64,000 bases of DNA from Saccharomycodes ludwigii. Lineage: Eukaryota > Ascomycota > Saccharomycetes > Saccharomycodales > Saccharomycodaceae. Shown piece by piece: positions 50,503 through 61,849 of the stretch. The stretch's first letter is position 1, and each line of letters begins with the position of its first letter. The notes under the pieces were generated by a model that was not told where the DNA came from, did not search any database, and was given only the letters and a program-made list of their open reading frames with translations. The translations under genes were made by a program, and so were the position numbers. Location of the stretch: the NCBI RefSeq assembly GCF_020623625.1, contig NC_060203.1:1426001-1490000 (forward strand), written 5' to 3'.

Positions 50503-53271
50503 ATGAATCTGACCAATTCTTATGAAAACAGACCATTCAAACGCCCTAAACTACTCATCAACGATAAAACTTTGAAAAATCAAAATAGTGCAAATAAAAC
50601 CACCTTCCTTCCCAGCACCAATAATACTGCTAGAAATGCCATAAATGCTCCTTTTATAAAACCTATTTCACAACCCATACCGAGTCCCATTCACATCGCC
50701 ACTACAACCCTAAGCGCTAAGAAATATTGCGCCCTAATATATAGGAAACCTAGTTCTAAAAAACACAAGGCATGGGATGGTGATGCCTACGGAATTTTTA
50801 ACACTTCAACAAATCTTTTAACCATATATGATACTTCAGGTGTATATTTATCAAAAAAAATTATTAATTACCAAAATTTTAGTGACGACGAATATATTTT
50901 CCCAAGTAATGGGTTAGAATTTGCACTTGATCATTTCCTTCAAGCAAATAGCAAAGAGTATGAGGAAGTTTTAAATGTATTGAATGAAAATAATAACAAG
51001 AGTGCGAATAACACACATGTAATTGTTAATCAGATTGATAAGCCATTGAACGCTATACCAAAATTGAAACTAAAACCGTTTAAACCACCACTAAAAAAAA
51101 ATAGTACCAAAATTTTATTTCCAGTACAAAAGGGCGACTCTAATGTAATAAATGACACACAGGAACCAAAATATGCTTCTCTATTTGATCCATCAAATAT
51201 AGAAAATCCATTAATCATGAATAAACCAAAAAATGCTGAAGTTGATGTTATTGTAGACCCAAAATTAAGTAACATGTTAAGACCACACCAACGTGAGGGG
51301 GTTAGATTTATGTATGACTGTCTAATGGGAATTAAATCACCAGATATTAGTAGTTGTTTACTAGCCGATGAAATGGGGTTAGGTAAAACTTTGATGACGA
51401 TAACATTGATTTGGACATTATTAAAACAAACACCATTCCCATCATCCAAAAAATGTTCCCAAAGAAACCTGTCACTAGAGGGACATTTGAAAAAGGTTTT
51501 AATTGTCTGTCCAGTTACTTTAATAATGAATTGGAAAAAAGAATTCAGGAAATGGTTAAATTTAAACAGAATTGGAGTGTTAACTTTATCTACGAAAAAC
51601 TCTCCAGAACGGGATAAAAACGACGTCAGAAATTTCTTAAGAGTGCAAAGAACCTATCAAGTTTTGATCATTGGATATGAAAAATTAATCAACGTGGCAA
51701 AATATTTGCATGATAATGATGGAGAAATTGGCTTATTGGTATGTGATGAGGGCCATAGATTGAAAAACGGCAATTCAAAAGTTTTGAAAGCTTTGCAAAG
51801 TATTGATATACCAAATAAAATTCTATTGAGTGGTACGCCAATTCAAAACGATTTGGATGAGTTTTTCACCATCGTAGATTTTTTGAATCCTTCCATTTTA
51901 GGAACATACCAACAATTTAAGAAAAACTTTATTATACCAATCAATAAAGCACGGGATATGAACAATCAATTTAATAAGGATATTATAGACTTGGGACAAG
52001 AGAGATCGAAAGAATTTGTTGAAATTACATCTAAATTTATACTAAGAAGGACAAATGATATATTAAAAAAATATTTACCTTCTAAAACAGAATATATTCT
52101 TTTTTGCAAGCCAACCAGCCGACAAATAGAATTATTTAATGAAATTTTGGTTATGGGTAATTTCCAATTTGATAAATTGAACTTCAACTCATCTTTGGGA
52201 CTAATTACTCTATTTAAGAAAATTTGTAATTGTCCTACTTTGATAAATAATGATAATTATTACGATTCAAACTTTGATAAACAGAAAAATAAAAATAACA
52301 CTTTTATAAATAAGCATAATGCGCATGGTCCTAATTCTGGGAAATTGATTGTGTTAATGAGCTTATTGGCTGAAGTTAGACAAAACACTGATGATAAAGT
52401 GGTTATTGTTTCCAACTACACTCAAACACTAGATATCATTCAAAATTTATTGATAAGCAATAACATGTCGTTTTCTAGACTAGACGGATCAATAGCCAAT
52501 AAACAACGAATTGTATTGGTGAATAATTTTAATAGGATGAGCAGTGAAGAAAACTTTGCATTTTTGCTAAGCGCCAAATCAGGTGGTGTTGGATTAAATC
52601 TTGTTGGTGCTAATAGGTTAATTCTTTTTGACAATGATTGGAATCCAGCCATAGACTTGCAGGCCATGGGGAGAATTCATAGAGATGGCCAAAAAAAGGA
52701 ATGTTTTATTTATAGGCTGATAACTACAGGGTGTATAGATGAGAAAATTTTTCAACGTCAATTAATGAAAATTAACTTGTCCAAAAAAATTTTGGAAATA
52801 AATGCAGGAGGCAATGAAAAAACTGTTCCAGTTGACGGAGGGGAAGAAAGTGAGACGGCAAGTGACGATTATGAAGAGGAAAATTCAAATATTTTTTTTG
52901 ATCATGATTTAAAAGATTTATTCACTATTAGAACAGATACAAAGTCTAATACACACGATTTAGTTTGTTCGTGCTCTGGGGATGGCTCGGTTGTAGTGGA
53001 TACTGCCAAAAATGAAAAACATAGGATTAAAAATGCGATAGAAGGATCTGATTCGATAGTTAATGGGTGGGTTAACGCTTTGCAACTTAAAGAACAAATA
53101 GAAAACCAAAATAAAGAGCTAGAATTGAAGAAGCAAAAAATTATGGAAAAGTGTTTGTACGGTTACAAACATATTGACCCGCAAATTAATAAAAAAAAGT
53201 TATATGATAGTATGTTAAGAAAATCTATCAACGAACAGGTTTCATTTTTACTAGAAAAAAATGATATATGA
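50503..53271 (+). CDS. RDH54: Swi2/Snf2 DNA translocase Rdh54/Tid1 (Rad54 family)
   Basis: Encodes 922 residues (yeast 958). A disordered N-terminus (1-70) is followed by the Snf2 core with all helicase motifs: LADEMGLGKTLM (about 287-298, motif I), CDEGHRLKN (near 413-421, motif II), LLSGTPIQNDLDEFF (motif III), FILRRTND, then the second RecA lobe with SNYTQTLDIIQNLL, RLDGSI, SAKSGGVGLNLVGANR and QAMGRIHRDGQKK (motif VI, about 720-732). Two Cys in the C-terminal part (VCSCSGDGS) fit the Rad54-type end. It remodels Rad51/Dmc1 filaments in recombination, mainly between homologues. It is convergent with VMS1 with a 75-bp gap. Confidence 0.93.
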   Translation: MNLTNSYENRPFKRPKLLINDKTLKNQNSANKTTFLPSTNNTARNAINAPFIKPISQPIPSPIHIATTTLSAKKYCALIYRKPSSKKHKAWDGDAYGIFNTSTNLLTIYDTSGVYLSKKIINYQNFSDDEYIFPSNGLEFALDHFLQANSKEYEEVLNVLNENNNKSANNTHVIVNQIDKPLNAIPKLKLKPFKPPLKKNSTKILFPVQKGDSNVINDTQEPKYASLFDPSNIENPLIMNKPKNAEVDVIVDPKLSNMLRPHQREGVRFMYDCLMGIKSPDISSCLLADEMGLGKTLMTITLIWTLLKQTPFPSSKKCSQRNLSLEGHLKKVLIVCPVTLIMNWKKEFRKWLNLNRIGVLTLSTKNSPERDKNDVRNFLRVQRTYQVLIIGYEKLINVAKYLHDNDGEIGLLVCDEGHRLKNGNSKVLKALQSIDIPNKILLSGTPIQNDLDEFFTIVDFLNPSILGTYQQFKKNFIIPINKARDMNNQFNKDIIDLGQERSKEFVEITSKFILRRTNDILKKYLPSKTEYILFCKPTSRQIELFNEILVMGNFQFDKLNFNSSLGLITLFKKICNCPTLINNDNYYDSNFDKQKNKNNTFINKHNAHGPNSGKLIVLMSLLAEVRQNTDDKVVIVSNYTQTLDIIQNLLISNNMSFSRLDGSIANKQRIVLVNNFNRMSSEENFAFLLSAKSGGVGLNLVGANRLILFDNDWNPAIDLQAMGRIHRDGQKKECFIYRLITTGCIDEKIFQRQLMKINLSKKILEINAGGNEKTVPVDGGEESETASDDYEEENSNIFFDHDLKDLFTIRTDTKSNTHDLVCSCSGDGSVVVDTAKNEKHRIKNAIEGSDSIVNGWVNALQLKEQIENQNKELELKKQKIMEKCLYGYKHIDPQINKKKLYDSMLRKSINEQVSFLLEKNDI

Positions 53272-53346
53272 ACCAAATTTTATTACTTACATTATTATTT
53301 TTGATTCAACAGGTAATATACAAGCATACATATATATATATATAAG

Positions 53347-55257
53347 TTATTTAATATTTGCTCTCATCCTAGCTTCTGCAGCTCTAGCCCTTTGCTCTCT
53401 CATTAGTCTCATTCTTTGCTCGGGATTCAACGAATTTAAAGTTTGTTGTACATTAGATGGAGCCAATTCTATGCTATTTACCTTTTTCGATGCTTTGTCT
53501 GAACCCAATCTCTGTTCTACTACACCTTTTTTTATATAATTTTCTCTTTTCAAGTTTTCCTGTTCCAACTTAATTTTTGCTAATTGCTCGTTCATATGTT
53601 CTTCCTCTTGTTTCTTCAATTCCTCTTTCTCTTTATCAATATGCTCTCTGGTCAAGGGAACACCAACATGAGCATCTGTGTCCCAATTACAATGCTCCTC
53701 TCCTAAACTGTTTCTAGCCAATTGGAACATTTGTTGAGTTTCCAAATTTGAAGCTAAATCGGCTGCAACTTTACCGTGGAGATTTTTTATAGTTGGGTCA
53801 GCCTTTAATGTATTTAGCAATATATAAATTACATTTTTTAGACCATTAGCAGCAGCGTAATGTAGCAAAGTCGGTGTTGTTGATCTGTATTGATCAAGGG
53901 GTTGCAACGCAAAATCAATGCCTAGATTGTTTTTTTTCAAATAGGATATTAAAAGAGGAATCTTAGATTTTTTAACCAACTGGATTAATTCTTTTGTATG
54001 TTTAATCTCAACTGGCGTTTCAACCTGGTTATTTCCCCCCTTTGACAGGTCTTGTTGTTTTGCAACTTTATTAATAGCAAATGATTGTTTCTCAGTTTCT
54101 TTTTTCCTTTTTTTTTCAGGCCTATTCAATATATCAAGGTAAGTTAACTTGCACCAGGCTCTCTTTAATTCAGAAGCAGTTGGTCTTTTGGTAATAAAGG
54201 GGAAGTTTTTTATCCTGTGATCATTTTGTTGCAAAACGTTATCATCAAATAACATTTTTTTGTTATATTGACCGTTCCCTCTAATAAAAATATACTTGCA
54301 ACTTTTTAGAAAAGGAGACCATTCTTTCAGTAAGTTGGCAATATCTTCCTTTAGGGCTCTTTCATTGTATCTACGTAGATTACTCCCAGCAGAATTTGCT
54401 TTGCCCTTTGCATTATCATTAGCACTTTGTGTACCACCTTGTTTCCTTCTGGTTGTATATCTATGAAATGTTTTTTGATGTAACAAATTAACCATTTGCT
54501 CGGATATCGATAAATCTAGTTTTTTATTAAATGTAATGTTTTTAAGTCTTTTATGAGAAACAATAGCGCCGGCAAAATGACCACCACCAATCATAAAAAT
54601 AGCGGATGTTTCATCCTCTTGCAGTTGCAAGTTTCCCTTTAACTCTTTCAATGGATAGTCACTGTCACTGAATAAAACTTTATAAGCACCCAATATTTTA
54701 TTTTCAGGAATCAGCTTACTTTTCATGAAGATATAAGGTGATTTTGTATTTAAAAAACTTGCCTGCTTATTATTATTATTCTTCTTCTCAGCGGTTGTTA
54801 ACAGTGAAGCCTGTTTCATATTTTTTTCAAAAGCAGTAGTTAAACCATCTTTTTCTATCTCATATAATCTGTCACCATCCTGAGCATCTTCATCCTCAAC
54901 ATCACTATCCGAGCCAGAAATACTTTCTGTGTCATTATTTACAATTGATTCGAATTCTTCCTCATTTACTAGAGGTAAGTTATGTAATCGCCTTTTAATA
55001 TTGAATCTATGGAAATCAGTCTTATAATGTTCTCTGTTAGAAATGTCGGTACTACAGGCATTACAGAAGCTAGCATCTTTACTAAATTCAATTACGTTAT
55101 TTTTAATATTGGAATTAGTATCAGTGGAATTAGCATTATTGTTGATTGTTTCTATATCGTTTTCATCAAAATACATCAATTCTAACGAATCTAATATTTC
55201 TTTGGAGCAATGAAAAATATAGAGATCATCTTTTTTAACATGATATGTGCTATCCAT
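53347..55257 (-). CDS. VMS1: Cdc48-associated peptidyl-tRNA hydrolase Vms1 (ANKZF1 family)
   Basis: Encodes 636 residues from the ATG at 55257 (yeast 632). An upstream in-frame ATG at 55356 would add 33 Lys/Ile-rich residues unlike the family. A C2H2 zinc finger (CNACSTDISNREHYKTDFH, about 64-82) precedes the VLRF1 domain with GGGHFAGAIV and TTRRKQGGTQSANDNAKG, whose Gln lies in the catalytic loop. Two ankyrin repeats (LLHYAAANGLKNVIYILL...) follow, then a coiled coil and the C-terminal VIM helix MREQRARAAEARMRAN, which binds Cdc48. It releases stalled nascent chains from 60S ribosomes in quality control. Confidence 0.93.
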   Translation of the reverse strand: MDSTYHVKKDDLYIFHCSKEILDSLELMYFDENDIETINNNANSTDTNSNIKNNVIEFSKDASFCNACSTDISNREHYKTDFHRFNIKRRLHNLPLVNEEEFESIVNNDTESISGSDSDVEDEDAQDGDRLYEIEKDGLTTAFEKNMKQASLLTTAEKKNNNNKQASFLNTKSPYIFMKSKLIPENKILGAYKVLFSDSDYPLKELKGNLQLQEDETSAIFMIGGGHFAGAIVSHKRLKNITFNKKLDLSISEQMVNLLHQKTFHRYTTRRKQGGTQSANDNAKGKANSAGSNLRRYNERALKEDIANLLKEWSPFLKSCKYIFIRGNGQYNKKMLFDDNVLQQNDHRIKNFPFITKRPTASELKRAWCKLTYLDILNRPEKKRKKETEKQSFAINKVAKQQDLSKGGNNQVETPVEIKHTKELIQLVKKSKIPLLISYLKKNNLGIDFALQPLDQYRSTTPTLLHYAAANGLKNVIYILLNTLKADPTIKNLHGKVAADLASNLETQQMFQLARNSLGEEHCNWDTDAHVGVPLTREHIDKEKEELKKQEEEHMNEQLAKIKLEQENLKRENYIKKGVVEQRLGSDKASKKVNSIELAPSNVQQTLNSLNPEQRMRLMREQRARAAEARMRANIK

Positions 55258-55411
55258 TATGTGGATGTGTATATGTTCACTCAGTTTTTTCTTTTTATTT
55301 ATTTTTTTTTCACATTTTAAAGTGGTAATTGTAATAAGAATCTGTAAAATTATCATTCTTGTGAATATTTTTTTTTTTTCTTCTTTTCCCTGAACGAAAA
55401 AAAAGAAAAAG

Positions 55412-55444
<33 letters not shown>

Positions 55445-55700
55445 TAAAACTGCTATTAAATTTTCTTTCTTGGTTTCAAGTTCTTCATAAGCAACAATGT
55501 AATAGTAATTTCATCATCACAGTATTCAAAGTTAACTAATTTTTAAATCATGTTTTTTTTTTATTATTTAAAAGAAATAAATTCTAATTTATCAAAAGAA
55601 ACTATTTATAATCTTTATGAACAAAATATGGAAAACCTTATAATCAGCAACATATACAAGAGGGAAAAAAAAAATTACGGTGAAATAATAATAGACATAT
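55258..55700. other. Intergenic region between VMS1 start and HEM12 end
   Basis: No supported gene. It contains an A run of about 34 (55408-55442) and a low-complexity 64-codon plus-strand frame overlapping the HEM12 3' end. Confidence 0.55.
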
Positions 55701-56813
55701 TCATTGACTACCGATTTTATGACACTCCTCTAAAAAAACTCTGATTTTCTCTGTATCCATAAACGGATGGGTACCATGACCAAGATTAACTATATAATGT
55801 TGTTTACCACCACCAAAGCCTGATATCATTTTAGCAACTTTGGACTTAATGATTTCATCAGTACCATATATAACACCTGGATCCAAATTACCTTGTAAAG
55901 TGATACGCCCATTATTGATTTTAACAGCTTCTTTTGGATCCCACAACCAATCTAAAGAAACACAATCATAACCAGAATTACAGAGCTTGTCTAAAGCATA
56001 CCAAGAACCTTTACTAAAAACTATCATTGGAATCTTTTCTTTAATACCCAACTCTTGTAACCTAATTGGAACTTTGGTGGCAATTTTCTTTAAATATGGC
56101 AAAGAAAATTCGTCAAAATCAGAACTACCTAACTCACCACCCCAACTTTCGAAAACTTGCAAAATCTGAGCACCAGCAACAACTTGTTGAGATAGAAATT
56201 CAATAGCCACATCTGAAATTTTATCTAAAATTCTATGGGATAATTCAGGCTTACTATTAATCCATTCTTTGACAAATCTAAAGATTTTGGAACCACCCCC
56301 TTCTATCATATAAGTTAACAATGTGTATGGACCACCACAAAACCCAAACAATGGTACTTCTCCATCTAATCGATATCTAGTCATGGTGATAGCTTTGAAA
56401 GCCCAATCCAAACTTTGTAAGACATCAACTTTATAGTTTAATATCTCAATAGCGTCTTCTTCTGTTCTTAATGGGTTAGGGAAATGTGGACCTTTACCTT
56501 CTAACATAACAACTTCCATACCCATTGCTTGTGGTATGACTAATATATCTGAAAATATAATAGCTGCATCAATTAAATTTTTGTAACGCCTAATTGGTTG
56601 AATTGTTAACTCACTAGCAATTTCTGGATTGCGACAACATTCAAAAAAGTCTCGACCATCTTTAACTTCATGATATTCTGGTAAGTAACGACCTGCCTGA
56701 CGCATAATCCAACATGGTGGTCTTTCTACTTTTTCACCCTTTGCACACCTCAAAATTAGATCATTTTTTAAAGCTGGAAAACTTTTTCTCGAAACCTGGG
56801 TAGTTGTGGTCAT
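55701..56813 (-). CDS. HEM12: Uroporphyrinogen decarboxylase
   Basis: Encodes 370 residues (yeast 362). It decarboxylates the four acetates of uroporphyrinogen III in haem synthesis, the step before HEM13. Signature blocks are [17 protein letters not shown] (about 31-47), [15 protein letters not shown] with the conserved Asp, [36 protein letters not shown] and NLGHGTHPF near the C-terminus. The substrate-binding Arg, Asp, Tyr and His residues all appear present. Codon bias is moderate. It is close to VMS1, as on S. cerevisiae chromosome IV. Confidence 0.96.
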   Translation of the reverse strand: MTTTTQVSRKSFPALKNDLILRCAKGEKVERPPCWIMRQAGRYLPEYHEVKDGRDFFECCRNPEIASELTIQPIRRYKNLIDAAIIFSDILVIPQAMGMEVVMLEGKGPHFPNPLRTEEDAIEILNYKVDVLQSLDWAFKAITMTRYRLDGEVPLFGFCGGPYTLLTYMIEGGGSKIFRFVKEWINSKPELSHRILDKISDVAIEFLSQQVVAGAQILQVFESWGGELGSSDFDEFSLPYLKKIATKVPIRLQELGIKEKIPMIVFSKGSWYALDKLCNSGYDCVSLDWLWDPKEAVKINNGRITLQGNLDPGVIYGTDEIIKSKVAKMISGFGGGKQHYIVNLGHGTHPFMDTEKIRVFLEECHKIGSQ

Positions 56814-57406
56814 TTTTCTTTTTTTTTTTCTTTCTTTTTGGTTACCTCTACAAATGGCTGTATCATTAAATAAAAAAAATAAATGAATACAAAAAATAGA
56901 AAGAAAAAGGATAGCAACATTATTTTTTTTTTTTCTTTCTTTCTTTCTTTCTTTCTTTTTTTACCTTTGTCAAAAGCAAAAAAATATGCAGGAAGCAACA
57001 CAACTATCCGATTTTTGTCATTTGAAAATAATGAAAAATTTATTAAAAAATAATAATTGAAGGGGCGAGCTGGGAATTGAACCCAGGGCCTCTCGCACCC
57101 AAAGCGAGAATCATACCACTAGACCACACGCCCCGATTTCATGATATTTTATAATACTGTTCTTTCCATATTTTATATAAATAACTTTGCATAATACAAG
57201 AAAAAAGAAACCTTTTTTTTTTTTTTATTTTTTTCTTTAAAATACAACTCTTATCTTCCCACACATATCATTTTTAAACCATTGTAACTTGTTTACTGTT
57301 ATAAGGTAATAAAATAAAGTAAAAAAATAATCACCAAGTATAAAGGTTTCAATACTCATTCTTCACTACCTTTTTTTCTTTTCTCTTTGTTTCAATTTTT
57401 TTGTTT

Positions 57407-57441
<35 letters not shown>

Positions 57442-57449
57442 AATTTACA
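56814..57449. other. HEM12/PFF1 divergent interval with a tRNA gene
   Basis: Apart from the tRNA-Pro no gene is seen. A TTTC microsatellite (about 56935-56960) lies upstream of HEM12, and a T run of about 26 (57410-57435) lies in the PFF1 leader. No LTR is visible beside this tRNA. Confidence 0.6.
57062..57133 (-). tRNA. tP(UGG): tRNA-Pro (anticodon UGG), second copy
   Basis: It is identical over 72 nt to the copy at 28523-28594: GGGCGTG start, TGG anticodon, GGGTTCAATTCCC T-arm, CTCGCCC plus C end, no intron. The plus-strand A/T-rich sequence left of it (57046-57055) gives a short T run on the minus strand as a possible Pol III terminator. Confidence 0.97.
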
Positions 57450-60449
57450 ATGCTATCCAGTTTATTTAAGCTTCGGAGAACTAATGTAAGTATATTTACA
57501 TTCGTGTTTTATTTGGTTACACTATTTTATTACTTTTATTATAATGTTATGAGCCCCATTCGTATTGATAAAGCTACCCCTGAAGAATTATCTATATTAG
57601 ATAAAGCTTGGGTGCATTTACATCAAATATCCAAACACCCACATCCTTACTCCAGTGGACCTGAAAATGATCACGTTCATGATTACATATACAACAGTAT
57701 TGAGAAAATAGTTCAACATATTCCAAATCCTGACTTTATTTCTTTGAGTAGTGATAATGTTCCTAATGGTGCTTCTATCGTCACCCCCATTAAAGAAATT
57801 TTCAAACAACAAGATGTTTTCGACGCGGCTTCAACTGCTACAAGAGTGATTTATTATGAATCTAACAATATTGTTGTTAAAATTGAAGGACTAGATCCTA
57901 GCTTAACTAAGGACGATGGTCTACTATTTTCTGCTCATTTTGATTCTGTTCCCATGGCTAATGGTGTTACTGATGACGGTAAAGGAATAGTCACCATGTT
58001 GTCCTTGTTTGAGTATTTTGCACACAACAGGCCCAAACGTACTTTAATTTTCAACTTTAACAACAATGAAGAATTTGGGTTGCTAGGTGCAACAATTTTT
58101 AACAATTATCATCCATGGAAAAAACTAGTCAAATATGTTATCAATTTAGAAGGTACTGGTACTGGTAAGGGAGAAAGGGCTGTTTTGTTTAGAACAAGTG
58201 GTATAGATACTGCTCAAATTTATCAAAAGGCGGTACGTGATCAACCTTTTGGTAACTCAATATATCAGCAGGGCTTTTACAATGGCTACGTCCACAGTGA
58301 AACTGATTATAAGATTTATGAGTCCAGCTTAAAAGGTTGGGATATTGCATTTTATAAGCCACGGGACTTGTATCATACTTTCAAAGATTCTATTATTTAT
58401 ACCGACAAGAGCTCATTATTTAGTATGTTACACACCACTTTCCAACTATCTACGTATATCGCAAATACTGAGAAATTAAACGATGAAAAAGAAGAAACCC
58501 CAGCAATCTATTTTGATTTTGGTGGGAAATTTTTTTGTTTCAACAGTAAAAAATTTACGAACATAAACCTTTTATTGCTGATACTTGCTCCAATTTTATG
58601 TATTATAGCCGAATTAGTCGTCAAAAGGAATTATTATAACGCCAAGGGGTATACTTTATTCACGTGGATTAAGTTGCCTATTTCCTTGATTATATCGCTT
58701 GGTGGCTTGGCTCTTTTGGAGAAATTTTTGCTTAATACTAATCCAATGTTACCATCCCGTAATTTCTGGATATTGGTTATTTTATTCACAACCTCCTTTG
58801 TTTTACTCAACTATATGTGTTTAAGATGGAATAGTACCAGGAATCATGGCAACGTCGACAGTACTGGCAGCGGTGACAGTATTCAGAACAACAATTGCAG
58901 CAATTGTGACGATATTTTGAAAACGATTTTTATAATTGAATTAAACTTTGTATTATGGGGTATATTATTATACCTAACAATTGAAAATTATAAACATGAA
59001 TACAAAGATACCGGTATTTATCCCTTTACTTTCATATATTTTGCATATTCCATTGGCAGTATTTTAGGCAGTTTGTTTGACCCATATTATCACTGTAGTA
59101 ATGGTTCACAAAACAATACTACTCCACAGGCATTGGAAGCTGATGTTAGCTCATTTAATTCCACTAACCATGAACCTGAAAATAGACCGTTATTGAACAT
59201 AACTTCAACTACTTCAAACCATACATCATATGTAAATGAAGATAGTCATTCTGTTAGCTCTTCGCACGAAGATTCGTCTCTCTATGACAACCAAATTGAA
59301 TCAATTTCATCTAATTCCTTTTCTCATGCAGTTCCCGGATACTATGTTTGGTCGATTCAATTTATAGTTATTGTGAGTATTTCTCTGTTCACTGTATTTA
59401 CCTGTGGTGGGTTAATTTTAGACGCTTTGAACCAAACAATTCAAGAAAGTTCTGAATCTACCTTGAAAATATTTGACCTTATTATGTTGATTAGTGTTTT
59501 TCTTGGATTGCCGCTATTACCATTTATTATGAACCTAAATTATTATGCCATTATTTCTTTCTTTTTATTATTTTTGGCTACTTTACCTTTAAGCATTAAC
59601 TTGGCTCCGTTTACAGAATCTGAGCCTCTAAAATTGCGTGTTGCGGACTATCGTTTATTGGGAATTGATGGGAACCTAAGAAAAGAAATTGTGGTGTACG
59701 GTAGGGACATTGATACCAATTATTTAGAGAATTATTCTTCTGGCGGTGTTGATAGTACGATCACCTCAATGTCTTTGATTGAAAATGTTATTGGATCGCT
59801 ACCTTCTCAATCGAAGCAAAACAACATTACATGTTTGCCTGCAAGAGATGGAAATGTTCGTTGCAGTTATGAGCCTTTTTACAGAAAGAATCATCGGAGG
59901 AATGATACCAATTCTGAAGGTAATACTTTTGAAATACAAGTTATATCTAATAACAGATTATCGCCATCAAGATCTAAATACGAACCTGTTGTGGTGGAAT
60001 TGAAGATACGGGCTAAACCAAACAACAGAATATGTAATATTAATTTTGAAAAGGGCAATTCATTGAAAAGAGTTACTGTAAAGACTACTGATGATAATAC
60101 TGGTAAAACATTTATTAAGAAGGAAGGGTATGGTATAGACGAAGTACAGCTACATAAGTTAGAATATACTGGGGATACCGATTATCACGTCAGCATTGAA
60201 TGGTTACCTAAAATCTTAATAGATGAAAATGTGGTTGTCGATGATAATACTGATTCTTTACACATAGATGTTTCATGTTTTTGGGGTGATTACTTGAGTT
60301 TTAGCGCTAATGGTAATAGTACCAATAATAAAATTGATATTATATCGCCTGGTATCTATGAATTGCTTACTTATTCTCCATCCAATATTATATACACAAA
60401 TTTGGAAAGAGGGATGGTAATTGCAAAATTAGTGGATTATAAACTATGA
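57450..60449 (+). CDS. PFF1: Vacuolar membrane M28 metalloprotease Pff1
   Basis: Encodes 999 residues (yeast 976). A short N-terminal tail and a membrane segment (about 14-32) place the peptidase domain in the vacuole lumen. Zinc-ligand motifs are SAHFDSVPMANGVTDDGKG (about 161-179, His and Asp) and NNNEEFGLLGA (about 204-214, Glu). A further candidate is the His in YVHSETDYKIY (about 281-291). After residue 370 come about eight membrane segments in two groups split by a Ser/Asn-rich loop (about 560-625), then a C-terminal lumenal domain. The substrate is unknown in yeast. It sits near HEM12 and a tRNA-Pro. Confidence 0.93.
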   Translation: MLSSLFKLRRTNVSIFTFVFYLVTLFYYFYYNVMSPIRIDKATPEELSILDKAWVHLHQISKHPHPYSSGPENDHVHDYIYNSIEKIVQHIPNPDFISLSSDNVPNGASIVTPIKEIFKQQDVFDAASTATRVIYYESNNIVVKIEGLDPSLTKDDGLLFSAHFDSVPMANGVTDDGKGIVTMLSLFEYFAHNRPKRTLIFNFNNNEEFGLLGATIFNNYHPWKKLVKYVINLEGTGTGKGERAVLFRTSGIDTAQIYQKAVRDQPFGNSIYQQGFYNGYVHSETDYKIYESSLKGWDIAFYKPRDLYHTFKDSIIYTDKSSLFSMLHTTFQLSTYIANTEKLNDEKEETPAIYFDFGGKFFCFNSKKFTNINLLLLILAPILCIIAELVVKRNYYNAKGYTLFTWIKLPISLIISLGGLALLEKFLLNTNPMLPSRNFWILVILFTTSFVLLNYMCLRWNSTRNHGNVDSTGSGDSIQNNNCSNCDDILKTIFIIELNFVLWGILLYLTIENYKHEYKDTGIYPFTFIYFAYSIGSILGSLFDPYYHCSNGSQNNTTPQALEADVSSFNSTNHEPENRPLLNITSTTSNHTSYVNEDSHSVSSSHEDSSLYDNQIESISSNSFSHAVPGYYVWSIQFIVIVSISLFTVFTCGGLILDALNQTIQESSESTLKIFDLIMLISVFLGLPLLPFIMNLNYYAIISFFLLFLATLPLSINLAPFTESEPLKLRVADYRLLGIDGNLRKEIVVYGRDIDTNYLENYSSGGVDSTITSMSLIENVIGSLPSQSKQNNITCLPARDGNVRCSYEPFYRKNHRRNDTNSEGNTFEIQVISNNRLSPSRSKYEPVVVELKIRAKPNNRICNINFEKGNSLKRVTVKTTDDNTGKTFIKKEGYGIDEVQLHKLEYTGDTDYHVSIEWLPKILIDENVVVDDNTDSLHIDVSCFWGDYLSFSANGNSTNNKIDIISPGIYELLTYSPSNIIYTNLERGMVIAKLVDYKL

Positions 60450-61153
60450 AAGAAAAACGATAAGGAAAGCATTATTTGCATATATGTTTAAATAAATATA
60501 TCCTCTTGTTTATTTTTTTAAGAAACCTTTTTTATTGTTTATTTGTTGGCTTTTTGAGATTATTAAATAAATGTTAAAATATATTATTAGATCGACGAGT
60601 TGTCGTCTTATAAGAATTACAAGTATTGATGGTTCATACTTATGTTGATCAGGTAAAAAAAAAAAAAAAAAAAGAAAAAGAGAGAAAGAGGAAGTGTTTG
60701 TTGTACATGATTAGTAGAATAGTTTAATCGATAATAAAGCTTAGAATAGGTAGTTCGAGAAATAAATTTTATAAAGAAACATGTGTTTTTGTAACAAGGC
60801 ATGAACCTCTGTAACCAGTTATAATTTTTTTTTTGTTATTTAAGATAAAATCATATATAGTGAGAAATATATATTATAAATACCAACAATGAACAATAAT
60901 AACACAACAAATACGTTTTTAGAATTATTTTGAATAAATATATATATATATATGAGTTACAACAAAAGAAAAAGTAAAAGTAAAAGTAAAAGTAAAAGTA
61001 GAAAAAAAAAAAAAAAAAAAAACTTAAATATATGCCACAATTAATAAAACAACCAATAATAGAAATTAAAAAAAAATATAAAAACAATAATTTGAAGTAA
61101 ACGCTGATACAATAAAATACAAAAATAAAATAAAAAAAATGTTTATATGTATA
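60450..61153. other. Convergent 3' region between PFF1 and the TPR protein
   Basis: No gene is seen. A run of about 17 A at 60656-60673, (TA)n near 60940-60953 and a TAAAAG hexamer repeat are present. Confidence 0.6.
60970..61000. repeat. (TAAAAG)n hexanucleotide repeat
   Basis: Five near-perfect TAAAAG units run head to tail, followed by a long A run. It lies in the 3' region shared by two convergent genes. Confidence 0.85.
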
Positions 61154-61352
61154 TCATCTGCTTGGTAATTGATTAAATTGGGATGAAGGCACTATAACTA
61201 TATTGTGCCCTGGGAAGGAGCCATTGTTGTTATTATTATTGTTACGATTAGCGTTAGCACCGTTCATATTTAAATGCATATTCATGTTCATATTCATTCC
61301 ATTAGGTTGTTGCTGTTGGTGCTGTTGCTGTTGGTGCTGTTGCTGTTGGTGC

Positions 61353-61383
<31 letters not shown>

Positions 61384-61761
61384 GCAAATGCAATGGTGGT
61401 ACTTGTTGTTGCTGTATTGCAATATGTTGCTGTTCGATTGGCATACCAGAATGCATGAATTGTGGTGGAAAACACTGTTGCTGAGGCATATTTGGATGTG
61501 GATGTGGAATTTGCGCCAACTGCTGTGGTTGAGACTGCAAAGGTTGTTGTGGTCCTGGTTGCTGAGGTCTAAATTGCACTACAGGCAACTGATAGTTATT
61601 AATATTAATATTATTAGGATTGAGATTATTTGCAGAACCAGGTGTGGTATTCATAATGACCTGTAAGGGTGGTGATAGATTAGACACAATTCTTTGTGCA
61701 TTATTGTTGTTACTACTGTTGTTATTGTTATTAGGATTAGTAGTATCTATGTTATTCTGTA

Positions 61762-61849
<88 letters not shown>

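Noticed and set aside
55258-55356. Earlier ATG for VMS1
   Set aside because: The added 33 residues are Ile/Lys-rich and unlike Vms1 N-termini. The ATG at 55257 gives the usual length.
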